From positions 1 through 13,148 of the forward strand of contig CAXBGQ010000049.1 of the NCBI GenBank assembly GCA_963975135.1: a stretch of 13,148 nt of DNA, written 5' to 3'. Every line of letters starts with the position of its first letter. The stretch's first letter is position 1. The notes under the pieces are model-generated. The model worked only from the letters and a program-made list of their open reading frames with translations. It made no database searches and had not been told where the DNA came from. This document shows positions 6,932 to 13,148 of the stretch, in pieces. The translations under genes and the position numbers were made by a program. Source of the DNA: Alterinioella sp963975135. Its GTDB lineage: Bacteria; Pseudomonadota; Alphaproteobacteria; Rhodobacterales; Rhodobacteraceae.

Positions 6932-7561
6932 GTGGTCGGACGCATCATCGAAGACCTGGATTGCGTGGCCGAAGGCGCGGCCTGGCTGGCAAATGCCTGC
7001 CCGCGCATGGCCTATGCGCTCGATCAGATCGGGCCGCTTCCCTTGCGTCGTCGCAGCGATGGCTTCGCCCAGATCCTCAGCGCGATCGTCAGCCAACAGG
7101 TCTCGGTGGCCGCCGCCGATGCCATCTGGGGGCGGCTCAGAACGGCGGGGCTGACCGGTCCGCGCAAGATCATGTGGGCCAGTGACGAGGATCTGCACGC
7201 TTGCGGTCTCAGCCGTCAGAAAATCCGCTATGCCCGCGCATTGGCCGATGCCCGGATCGATTACCGCGCCCTGCGCGATGCACCCAATGATGCGGTTATC
7301 GCCACGCTGACCGAAGTGCCCGGTATCGGCAGCTGGACCGCCGAGATCTATGCCATGTTCTCGCTTGGTCGCGCCGATGTGTTCGCGCCCGGTGATCTGG
7401 CGCTGCAGGAGGCCGCACGCATCCTTTATGACCTGTCTGAGCGCCCCCGCGAACGCGCCATGCGGGACATGGCGCAGGCCTGGTCGCCCTGGCGATCGGT
7501 TGCCGCGCGCACGCTTTGGGCCTACTACCGCGTGGCAAAGCAACGGGAAGGCATCAGATGA
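6932..7561 (+). CDS. DNA-3-methyladenine glycosylase II family (AlkA-like)
   Basis: A 209-residue HhH-GPD base-excision glycosylase that removes alkylated purines such as 3-methyladenine. It has SQQVS (54-58), the helix-hairpin-helix PGIGSWTAE (130-138), and FAPGDLAL with the catalytic Asp at residue 155. It is shorter than E. coli AlkA and lacks that protein's N-terminal beta domain, like many bacterial short forms. The start is GTG at 6932: GGAGG (6921-6925) lies 6 nt before it and gives MVGRIIEDLD. A TTG at 6914 is in frame but poorly placed. It overlaps the esterase gene by ATGA, so the two are probably co-translated. Confidence 0.9.
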   Translation: MVGRIIEDLDCVAEGAAWLANACPRMAYALDQIGPLPLRRRSDGFAQILSAIVSQQVSVAAADAIWGRLRTAGLTGPRKIMWASDEDLHACGLSRQKIRYARALADARIDYRALRDAPNDAVIATLTEVPGIGSWTAEIYAMFSLGRADVFAPGDLALQEAARILYDLSERPRERAMRDMAQAWSPWRSVAARTLWAYYRVAKQREGIR

Positions 7562-8232
7562 CGACGACATTGGAATTCGGCCGGCGCGAGGCCGTGTCAG
7601 GGCAGGGCGACAGCCTGGTGATCTTGTTGCATGGCTACGGGGCCGATGGCAGCGATCTTCTGGGTCTGGCCGATCCGCTTGGGCCCCATCTGCCGGGCAC
7701 GGTTTTCGTTGCCCCCGATGCGCCGGAACGCTCCACCGTCAATCCGATGGGCTATCAGTGGTTCCCGATCCCGTGGCTCGATGGCTCGCGTGAGGATCTG
7801 GCCGCCGAGGCGATGGCGCGCGCGGCGGTGGAGCTGAACGGGTTTCTCGATGCGATGATCGAGGCCGAAGGCGTGACGCCCGACCGTGTTGTCATACTGG
7901 GCTTTTCGCAGGGCACCATGATGGCACTGCAGGTGGCCCCGCGCCGCGCGGCACCCTTTGCCGGCATCGTGGGGTTTTCGGGCCGTCTGATGGAGCCGGA
8001 ATTGCTGGCCGATGAAATCCGGTCGCGCCCGCCGGTTCTGTTGATCCATGGCGATGCCGATGACGTTGTTCCGCCCGCCTCGCTGCCCGCCGCCGCCGAG
8101 GCGCTGCAAGGGGCCGGCATCGATGTCTACGCCCATGTCATGAAGGGCACGGGCCATGGCATCGCGCCCGATGGGCTCTCGGTTGCGCTGGCCTTTATCC
8201 GGCAATGCCTGGATCTCGATCAGGAGGTCTAA
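7558..8232 (+). CDS. Phospholipase/carboxylesterase family alpha/beta hydrolase
   Basis: A 224-residue cytoplasmic alpha/beta hydrolase of the small carboxylesterase/lysophospholipase group (Abhydrolase_2, YpfH-like). The oxyanion region is HGYGADGSDLL (25-35). The nucleophile elbow is GFSQG (Ser 117), the acid is in HGDADDVV (probably Asp 168), and the catalytic His is in GTGHGIAPDG (His 200), so the triad is complete. There is no signal peptide. The ATG at 7558 overlaps the glycosylase stop by 4 bp. The physiological ester is unknown; homologues act on short acyl esters and lysophospholipids in vitro. The link to DNA repair is positional only. The gene ends directly at a hairpin terminator. 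Confidence 0.9.
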   Translation: MTTTLEFGRREAVSGQGDSLVILLHGYGADGSDLLGLADPLGPHLPGTVFVAPDAPERSTVNPMGYQWFPIPWLDGSREDLAAEAMARAAVELNGFLDAMIEAEGVTPDRVVILGFSQGTMMALQVAPRRAAPFAGIVGFSGRLMEPELLADEIRSRPPVLLIHGDADDVVPPASLPAAAEALQGAGIDVYAHVMKGTGHGIAPDGLSVALAFIRQCLDLDQEV

Positions 8233-8273
8233 GGCAAAAGGCCGCGCAACTGGGCCCTTTGCCTTTCTTCTTT
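8231..8273 (+). terminator. Rho-independent terminator after the esterase gene
   Basis: AAGGCAAA (8231-8238) pairs with TTTGCCTT (8258-8265). After an A/C mismatch the stem continues with GGCC (8240-8243) against GGCC (8253-8256). A T-rich run, TTTCTTCTTTG, follows the right arm. The stem begins in the stop codon of the esterase. Confidence 0.7.
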
Positions 8274-8286
8274 GTCAAAAATACTC
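8263..8286 (+). repeat. Intergenic repeat motif, copy 1 (CTTCTTTG..AAAAATACTC)
   Basis: Directly after the terminator stem is CTTCTTTGTCAAAAATACTC. A related sequence (GCCTTCTTTG, then AAAATATCCC) occurs at 10157-10181 after the agmatinase gene. From memory, versions of this motif are common at gene ends in Rhodobacterales, often followed by GC-rich palindromes. Confidence 0.45.
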
Positions 8287-8378
8287 AAAGTAGCCGGTGC
8301 GGGTCGCGCGCGACGTTTCCGTGGGTGCTGCGACAATCCCGTTGCGCTGCCCTGTTCGCCTGCCCCTAAATGTAGGGC

Positions 8379-8406
8379 TTGTCAGACGAATTTCGCCAGA
8401 TATAGT
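8379..8406 (+). promoter_or_regulatory. Sigma-70-type promoter of the HNH gene
   Basis: TTGTCA (8379-8384) and TATAGT (8401-8406) are separated by 16 nt, a near-consensus housekeeping promoter. Transcription would start at about 8412-8414, which overlaps an upstream in-frame ATG (8413). That argues for the ATG at 8434 as the translation start. Confidence 0.65.
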
Positions 8407-8433
8407 CCTGTTATGGCAGGAACGGAGTCTGCG

Positions 8434-9030
8434 ATGCACGCAACGGCCGAGACAAGCTTCAGATCCGAGTTCACCCGCGAGCCGGGCGGGTTGAAACAGC
8501 ATCCCGCATTGGTGTTGAATGCCGATTACCGACCGCTCAGCTATTATCCCCTGTCGCTCTGGCCCTGGCAGGAGGCGGTCAAGGCGGCCTATCTCGACCG
8601 GGTCCAGATCATCGCCGAATATGATGAGGTCGTGCGCTCGCCCAGTATCGAGATCCGCATCCCATCGGTCGTGGTGCTGAAAGATTACGTGCGGCCGCAA
8701 AAGCGCGTGGCCTTCACCCGGTTCAACCTGTTTCTGCGCGATCATTTCTCGTGCCAATATTGCGGCACCCGGGGCGATCTGACCTTCGATCATGTGGTGC
8801 CGCGCGCATCGGGGGGCATTACCTCGTGGGAAAATGTCGTTGCGGCCTGTTCCAGATGCAATCTGCGCAAAGGCTCGAAATCGCTGCGCCGCTCGGGGCT
8901 GAGCCTGCGTAAACCGCCGCGCCGCCCGCAGGCCGGTGAATTGCGCAATGCGGGCCGTCGGTTTCCGCCCGGGCACCTGCATGAAAGCTGGCTCGATTTC
9001 CTCTATTGGGATGCCGAACTGGAGGCCTGA
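8434..9030 (+). CDS. HNH endonuclease-fold protein, conserved family
   Basis: A 198-residue protein with a conserved N-terminal block, ALVLNADYRPLSYYPLS (25-41), and a C-terminal HNH zinc-finger nuclease domain. CQYC (107-110) and C139/C142 are positioned to bind zinc. FDHVVPRASGG (118-128) gives the catalytic His 120, and Asn 134 and Asn 143 supply the N/H part of the fold. It belongs to the stand-alone HNH family found in many alphaproteobacterial and cyanobacterial chromosomes, whose cellular role is unknown to me. It does not resemble a homing or phage enzyme by context. The start at 8434 has CGGAG 6 nt upstream and lies just past the predicted transcription start. It is transcribed separately from the genes to its left. 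Confidence 0.88.
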   Translation: MHATAETSFRSEFTREPGGLKQHPALVLNADYRPLSYYPLSLWPWQEAVKAAYLDRVQIIAEYDEVVRSPSIEIRIPSVVVLKDYVRPQKRVAFTRFNLFLRDHFSCQYCGTRGDLTFDHVVPRASGGITSWENVVAACSRCNLRKGSKSLRRSGLSLRKPPRRPQAGELRNAGRRFPPGHLHESWLDFLYWDAELEA

Positions 9031-9140
9031 TATCCGCGCTTCCCACCATGTCGCGATGCCACCGCCTCTGTTGACATCCGCGTGGACGTGGTGGGCGATT
9101 CAGGCTAGGTTTGACGCCGGGAACCAGGGGAAATCCAGCC

Positions 9141-10088
9141 ATGCCAGATCCGTTTTTCACGCCCGTTTCGGGCTTTGATCTCCCGCGTTTCGCAGGTGTG
9201 CCGTCATTCATGCGCCTGCCGCAGATGACGCTGGATCACCCGCGCATCGCCGAGGTCGATATTGGTCTGGTCGGCGTGCCATGGGATGCCGGCACAACCA
9301 ATCGGCCAGGCCCGCGCCACGGGCCGCGCCAGATCCGCGATATGTCGACCATGATCCGGGCCCAGAATGACGCAACGGGGATCCGGCCCTTTGAGGCTGC
9401 CAATTGCGCCGATCTGGGCGATGTCGGCCCCAACCCGGCCGACCTTGACGACAGCATGGACCGCATCACCCGGTTCTATTCCGCAATGAAAGCGCAGGGC
9501 ATCCGGCCCCTGACGGCGGGCGGCGATCACCTGACCACGCTGCCGGTGCTGCGGGCCCTGGCATCTGACGGGCCCCTTGGCATGGTCCATTTCGACAGCC
9601 ACACCGACCTCTTCCACTCCTATTTCGGCGGCAAACTCTATACGCACGGCACCCCCTTCCGGCGCGCCGTCGAAGAGGGTCTGCTCGATCCCAAACGCGT
9701 GGTGCAGATCGGCATTCGCGGCACGATGTATGACAGCGAGGATGTCGATTTCGCCAAGAGCGTCGGTATCCGGCTGATCCCGATCCGCGAATATTTTGCG
9801 CGCGGCTTTGCCGATGTCATGGCCGAGGCGCGCGAGATCGTGGGCAGCAGCTCCACCTATGTCAGCTATGATATAGACTTTGTCGATCCCGCCTTTGCAC
9901 CCGGCACCGGCACGCCGGAAGTCGGCGGGCCCAACAGTTTCGAGGCGCTGGAGGTTGTGCGCGCGCTGCAAGGCCTGAATATCGTCGGGGCCGATATGGT
10001 CGAGGTGTCGCCGCCTTTCGACCAGTCGGGCGGCACCGCCTATCTGGGGGCCTCGATCCTCTTTGAACTGCTTTGCGTGATGGTCTGA
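9141..10088 (+). CDS. speB: Agmatinase / ureohydrolase family enzyme
   Basis: A 315-residue arginase-superfamily ureohydrolase. All binuclear manganese ligands are present: GGDHL (His 130), HFDSHTD (Asp 152, His 154, Asp 156) and SYDIDFVDP (Asp 244, Asp 246). The region after them, FAPGTGTPEVGG (253-263), is typical. Agmatinase converts agmatine to putrescine and urea. Guanidinobutyrase or a related guanidino hydrolase is an alternative that sequence alone does not exclude, so the symbol is provisional. The start at ATG 9141 is supported by CAGGGG (9125-9130), about 10 nt upstream; an in-frame ATG at 9111 is less likely. It stands alone, 110 bp after the HNH gene. Confidence 0.85.
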   Translation: MPDPFFTPVSGFDLPRFAGVPSFMRLPQMTLDHPRIAEVDIGLVGVPWDAGTTNRPGPRHGPRQIRDMSTMIRAQNDATGIRPFEAANCADLGDVGPNPADLDDSMDRITRFYSAMKAQGIRPLTAGGDHLTTLPVLRALASDGPLGMVHFDSHTDLFHSYFGGKLYTHGTPFRRAVEEGLLDPKRVVQIGIRGTMYDSEDVDFAKSVGIRLIPIREYFARGFADVMAEAREIVGSSSTYVSYDIDFVDPAFAPGTGTPEVGGPNSFEALEVVRALQGLNIVGADMVEVSPPFDQSGGTAYLGASILFELLCVMV

Positions 10089-10110
10089 GCCGATGCCCAT
10101 CCCGCCCCGC

Positions 10111-10147
10111 TTAACCTCCCCTAACATTCCCACCATTAACCTTAACG
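10111..10147. promoter_or_regulatory. TTAAC cluster, possible CtrA-like sites
   Basis: TTAAC (10111-10115), CTAAC (10121-10125), TTAAC (10136-10140) and TTAAC (10142-10146) occur within 37 bp. TTAA-N7-TAAC at 10111-10125 is one mismatch from the TTAA-N7-TTAA consensus of the alphaproteobacterial cell-cycle regulator CtrA. Whether it serves zwf or is spurious is not clear. Confidence 0.3.
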
Positions 10148-10156
10148 CCGGCCTTG

Positions 10157-10181
10157 CCTTCTTTGCGCCGGAAAATATCCC
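10157..10181 (+). repeat. Intergenic repeat motif, copy 2
   Basis: GCCTTCTTTG followed by CGCCGGAAAATATCCC resembles the motif at 8263-8286 (CTTCTTTG, short linker, AAAAATA, TC). Here GC-rich palindromes follow immediately. It lies about 70 bp after the agmatinase stop. Confidence 0.4.
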
Positions 10182-10187
10182 GGGGGG

Positions 10188-10220
10188 CGTCGCCCAGGGG
10201 CGACGGGGGGCAGCGCCCCC
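10188..10220 (+). terminator. Twin GC-rich palindromes, possible terminator of the agmatinase transcript
   Basis: CGTCGCCC (10188-10195) and GGGCGACG (10198-10205) are perfectly complementary. GGGGGC (10206-10211) and GCCCCC (10215-10220) form a second hairpin with a 3-nt loop. There is no T-tract after them, so they are not a textbook intrinsic terminator. They may instead protect a 3' end or belong to the repeat element. Confidence 0.4.
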
Positions 10221-10258
10221 ATCTGCGACAGCCTGGGCTATTGCGCCGCAACGAAGAT

Positions 10259-10278
10259 TTGTGGTAGCGCTAACATAA
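10259..10278. promoter_or_regulatory. LacI-type operator-like palindrome upstream of zwf
   Basis: The 20-bp palindrome TTGTGGTAGCGCTAACATAA is centred on AGCGCT with 8 of 10 base pairs matching. An even-length dyad with a central CpG-containing GCGC and an outer TTA/TAA is the form bound by LacI-family sugar regulators. It ends 33 bp before the zwf start, a repressor position. No regulator gene is in the window. Confidence 0.5.
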
Positions 10279-10311
10279 CCTGACTGAACGCCCGAATAAG
10301 GACATCTCCGC

Positions 10312-11763
10312 ATGGTTTCTCGCGTCATACCGGTAGAAGATTTCGATCTGGTGATCTTTGGCGGCACCGGCGATCTGGCCCGCCGCAAGATTTTGCCGGG
10401 TCTTTATCGCCGTTATCTGTCCGAACAGATGCCAACGGGGGCCCGCATCATCGGCGCGGCCCGCACCGATCAGGACAGCGATGCCTGGCGCGCGACGGTG
10501 CGCGACGCGATCATGGAATTTGTCTCGGACGCCAAGAAAGACCCCGCCACGATCGAGGCGTTTCTGCAAACGCTGTCTTATGTGCCGATTGACGCAAAGG
10601 GCACGGGCGGTTGGCAGGAGCTGGCCGATCTCATGCGCCCCGAAGCCACGCAAGCGTTTTATTTCTCGGTGGCCCCAAGCCTCTTCGGGGATCTGGCCGA
10701 GCGGCTCAAATCCAACGCCATCGCGCGCCGCGACGCCCGCATCGTGGTCGAAAAACCCTTTGGCCGGGATCTTGAGACCGCGCGCGCGTTGAATGCCACG
10801 CTGGCCACCCATTTCGATGAAACGCAGATCTATCGGATCGACCATTATCTGGGAAAAGAGACGGTTCAGAACCTGATGGCGGTGCGCTTTGCCAACGTGC
10901 TTTTTGAGCCGCTGTGGAATGCGCAATATGTCGATCACGTGCAGATCACGGTGGCCGAGACCGTCGGTGTGGGCGGGCGCGGGGCCTATTATGATACCTC
11001 CGGCGCGATGCGCGATATGGTGCAAAACCACCTGATGCAGCTTTTGTGTCTGACCGCGATGGAGCCGCCCTCGCTATTTGAACCAAATTCCGTCAGGGAT
11101 GAAAAATTGAAAGTTATCAGGGCACTCGACCCCGTTCTTAAACAGGATGTCGTGCGTGGGCAGTATCGGGCCGGAACTGACCCGTCCTATCGCGAGGATG
11201 CCGAAAACCCCCACAGCCTGACGGAAAGCTTTGTCGCCCTCAAGGTGCATGTCTCGAACTGGCGCTGGTCGGGCACGCCGTTTTACCTGCGCACCGGCAA
11301 GCGGATGAAATCGCGCATGTCCGAGATCGTGGTCCATTTCAAGGAACCGCCGCATAACATCTTTTCCGAGGCCGCCCATCCGCGCTGCAACATCCTGACC
11401 ATCCGGTTGCAACCCGATGAGGGGATCGACCTGCGCATGACGATCAAGGAACCGGGGCCGGGCGGCATGCGCCTGATCGAGGTGCCGATGGACATGACCT
11501 TTGCCCGCGCGCTTGGGCCCGAGGGATCGGATGTGCCCGATGCCTATGAGCGCCTGATCATGGATGTGATCCGCGGCAATCAGACGCTTTTCATGCGCGG
11601 CGATGAGGTGGAAGCGGCCTGGGCCTGGACCGATCCGATCATTGCGTCCTGGGCCAAGTCGGAGGATACTCCGCTGCAATATGAACCGGGCTCGGCCGGG
11701 CCCGAGGATGCCCTGATGCTCTTGCGTCGCGACGGGCGCAGATGGCGGGAGATTTCGGCATGA
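10312..11763 (+). CDS. zwf: Glucose-6-phosphate 1-dehydrogenase
   Basis: A 483-residue cytoplasmic enzyme that oxidises glucose 6-phosphate to 6-phosphogluconolactone with NAD(P)+, the entry to the Entner-Doudoroff and oxidative pentose phosphate routes. The Rossmann fingerprint GGTGDLA is at 17-23, EKPFG at 147-151, and the active-site RIDHYLGKE at 175-183 (His 178). His 240 in VQNHLMQ is the expected general base. Length is normal. ATG 10312 has AAGGA (10298-10302) 9 nt upstream. It is the first gene of zwf-pgl-pgi, overlapping pgl by 4 bp, and a LacI-type palindrome sits just upstream. A short patch (11083-11117) is noticeably AT-richer than the rest of the gene. Confidence 0.97.
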   Translation: MVSRVIPVEDFDLVIFGGTGDLARRKILPGLYRRYLSEQMPTGARIIGAARTDQDSDAWRATVRDAIMEFVSDAKKDPATIEAFLQTLSYVPIDAKGTGGWQELADLMRPEATQAFYFSVAPSLFGDLAERLKSNAIARRDARIVVEKPFGRDLETARALNATLATHFDETQIYRIDHYLGKETVQNLMAVRFANVLFEPLWNAQYVDHVQITVAETVGVGGRGAYYDTSGAMRDMVQNHLMQLLCLTAMEPPSLFEPNSVRDEKLKVIRALDPVLKQDVVRGQYRAGTDPSYREDAENPHSLTESFVALKVHVSNWRWSGTPFYLRTGKRMKSRMSEIVVHFKEPPHNIFSEAAHPRCNILTIRLQPDEGIDLRMTIKEPGPGGMRLIEVPMDMTFARALGPEGSDVPDAYERLIMDVIRGNQTLFMRGDEVEAAWAWTDPIIASWAKSEDTPLQYEPGSAGPEDALMLLRRDGRRWREISA

Positions 11764-12434
11764 TGGAGCTGATCGAATATCCGGACGCGGATATGATGAT
11801 GCTGGATGTGGCTGACACGCTGGCCGGCGAGTTGAGCGACCATTTGATGCGTGAGGATCGGGTGAGCTTTTGTGTGCCCGGCGGCACCACGCCGGGGCCG
11901 ATTTTCGATGTCCTGAGCGCGCAGGCGCTGGATTGGGATCGGGTGTCGGTGTTTCTGAGCGATGAACGCTGGCTGCCCGAGGATCACCCGCGGTCGAACA
12001 CCCGGCTGGTGCGCGAACGTCTGCTGACCGACAAGGCCGCCGCCGCGAATTTGGTGTCGCTTTATGCCGAGGCCGAGACGCCCGAAGAGGTGATCGAAAG
12101 CCTCAGCGCCGGGTTGAAGCCGCATCTGCCGATCACGCTGCTGTTGCTTGGCATGGGCCCCGATATGCACACCGCGTCGCTGTTTCCGGGGGCTGACCGG
12201 CTGCATGATGCGTTGAACGATCCGCGCAAGGTTTTGATGCCGATGCGCGCGCCGGGCGCGGATGAGACGCGCGTGACGCTGACCGCGCCGGTGCTGTCCG
12301 CGGCGCTGTCGACCCATATCGTGATCACCGGCGACGCCAAGCGCACCGCCCTGGAACGGGCGCAGCATCTGGAGCCGAAAGAGGCCCCCGTGCGCGCCGT
12401 TTTGCCCGGTGCCACCGTGCATTGGGCCCCCTGA
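11760..12434 (+). CDS. pgl: 6-phosphogluconolactonase
   Basis: A 224-residue DevB/Pgl-type enzyme that hydrolyses 6-phosphogluconolactone, the product of Zwf, to 6-phosphogluconate. It shows PGGTTP (40-45), SDERW (67-71), NTRLVRERLL (80-89) and LGMGPDMHTASLFPG (130-144). The usual DGHTASLFPG has Met in place of Gly here, which I take to be a lineage variant. ATG 11760 overlaps the zwf stop (ATGA) and has GGGAG 8 nt upstream. ATG 11763 would remove one residue, and ATG 11742 in the same frame is less likely. It lies between zwf and pgi, so the three proteins act on consecutive or shared intermediates. Confidence 0.95.
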   Translation: MMELIEYPDADMMMLDVADTLAGELSDHLMREDRVSFCVPGGTTPGPIFDVLSAQALDWDRVSVFLSDERWLPEDHPRSNTRLVRERLLTDKAAAANLVSLYAEAETPEEVIESLSAGLKPHLPITLLLLGMGPDMHTASLFPGADRLHDALNDPRKVLMPMRAPGADETRVTLTAPVLSAALSTHIVITGDAKRTALERAQHLEPKEAPVRAVLPGATVHWAP

Positions 12435-12453
12435 TCGACAAAGGAAATGCGCC

Positions 12454-13148
12454 ATGTCCCTGTGGGATGATCTGAAAGCACATCAGGCCGCGAAATCGGG
12501 CCGGGTGATGGCGGATATGTTCGAGGATGTCGACAGATTCGCCCGGTTCTCGGCCGAACTCGACGGGATGCTGTTCGATTATTCCAAGACGCAGATCGAC
12601 ATCGGCGCGATGTCGCTTTTGCTGGAGCTGGCGCGCAACGCAGATGTGGAGGCACGCCGCGAGGCGATGTTTTCTGGAGCTGAGATTAACGAGACCGAAG
12701 GCCGCGCGGTTCTGCATACCGCTCTGCGCGCGCCCAAGGGTCCGGTGATGGCTGCGGGCAGCGATGTGATGCCCGGCGTTCTGGAAACCCGCGCCCGGAT
12801 GGCCGCATTTGCCGATGCGGTCCGGTCGGGCCGGATTGCCGGGCAGGGTGGGCGCTTTACGGATGTGATCAATATCGGCATTGGCGGCTCGGATCTGGGC
12901 CCCGCGATGGCAACGCTGGCGCTGGCCCCCTATCATGACGGGCCGCGGGTGCATTATGTCTCGAATGTCGATGGCGCGCATATCCACGACACCTTGCGCG
13001 GCCTCGATCCGACCCGCACGCTGGTCATTGTCGCCTCCAAGACCTTCACCACGATCGAGACCATGACCAATGCGCAGACCGCGCGCGACTGGATGGCGGC
13101 GACCGTCACCGATCCCGGTGCGCAGTTTGCGGCCCTTTCGACGGCGGG
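12454..13148 (+). CDS. pgi: Glucose-6-phosphate isomerase, right-truncated by the window
   Basis: The first 231 codons of a phosphoglucose isomerase (full length usually about 530 residues); the frame is open to the window edge. It interconverts fructose 6-phosphate and glucose 6-phosphate and so feeds Zwf. Visible blocks are EINETEGRAVLHTALRAP (77-94), INIGIGGSDLGP (140-151, phosphate-binding loop) and VASKTFTTIET (192-202). ATG 12454 has AAGGAAA upstream, 19 bp after pgl, consistent with one transcript. The catalytic Glu and Lys of the C-terminal half are outside the window, so completeness cannot be judged. Confidence 0.96.
   Translation, partial: MSLWDDLKAHQAAKSGRVMADMFEDVDRFARFSAELDGMLFDYSKTQIDIGAMSLLLELARNADVEARREAMFSGAEINETEGRAVLHTALRAPKGPVMAAGSDVMPGVLETRARMAAFADAVRSGRIAGQGGRFTDVINIGIGGSDLGPAMATLALAPYHDGPRVHYVSNVDGAHIHDTLRGLDPTRTLVIVASKTFTTIETMTNAQTARDWMAATVTDPGAQFAALSTA

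Noticed and set aside
8413..8433. Upstream ATG (8413) as the start of the HNH protein
   Set aside because: It falls at the predicted transcription start and has no Shine-Dalgarno. ATG 8434 has CGGAG at good spacing.
9071..9100. TTGACA (9071-9076) as a promoter for the agmatinase gene
   Set aside because: The -35 box is perfect, but no acceptable -10 lies 16-18 nt downstream (GGCGAT/GCGATT only).
9204..10388. A 394-codon minus-strand open frame opposite the agmatinase gene
   Set aside because: It mirrors the agmatinase codons, has low-complexity basic composition, and runs through the operator and into zwf.
1..13148. CRISPR arrays, toxin-antitoxin pairs, phage genes or defence systems
   Set aside because: No regularly spaced repeats and no such proteins were seen on either strand. 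The HNH protein lacks restriction or defence neighbours.

Overview
The window looks like a stretch of a Rhodobacterales (alphaproteobacterial) chromosome. The evidence is the high GC content with strongly GC-biased third codon positions, tightly packed genes with ATGA start/stop overlaps, a zwf-pgl-pgi Entner-Doudoroff operon, and an HNH protein, an agmatinase and a 3-methyladenine glycosylase of types I associate with that order. These are recognition calls made by eye; no database search was run.

Layout. Positions 1-597 are non-coding, less GC-rich debris of insertion sequences. The one recognisable piece is the 5' end and OrfA start of an IS3-family element, broken by two frameshifts. It lies just past the 3' end of a tRNA-Thr(TGT) gene on the minus strand (598-673), a classic integration hotspot. 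Divergent from the tRNA, on the plus strand, is a compact five-gene block: pxpB-pxpC-pxpA (ATP-dependent 5-oxoprolinase, 848-3372), then a single-domain phosphate acetyl/butyryltransferase and an acetate kinase (3412-5495). A minus-strand MFS transporter (5503-6726) converges on ackA with 7 bp between the stop codons.

The right half is all on the plus strand. An AlkA-type DNA glycosylase (GTG start, 6932) overlaps a phospholipase/carboxylesterase-family hydrolase by 4 bp and ends at a hairpin terminator. Next come an HNH endonuclease-fold protein with a good sigma-70-like promoter, an agmatinase-family ureohydrolase, and a 223-bp intergenic region. That region holds a TTAAC cluster, GC-rich palindromes and a near-perfect LacI-type operator, and it precedes zwf, pgl and a right-truncated pgi.

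How the genes work together. PxpABC returns 5-oxoproline to glutamate. Pta-AckA interconverts acyl-CoA, acyl-phosphate and acyl acid with ATP. Zwf, Pgl and Pgi take glucose/fructose 6-phosphate to 6-phosphogluconate and supply NADPH. The glycosylase repairs alkylated bases. I see no previously undescribed multi-gene system. The best leads are regulatory or structural: the operator before zwf, the shared intergenic repeat at two gene ends, the pxp-pta-ackA linkage, and the IS-scarred flank of the tRNA.
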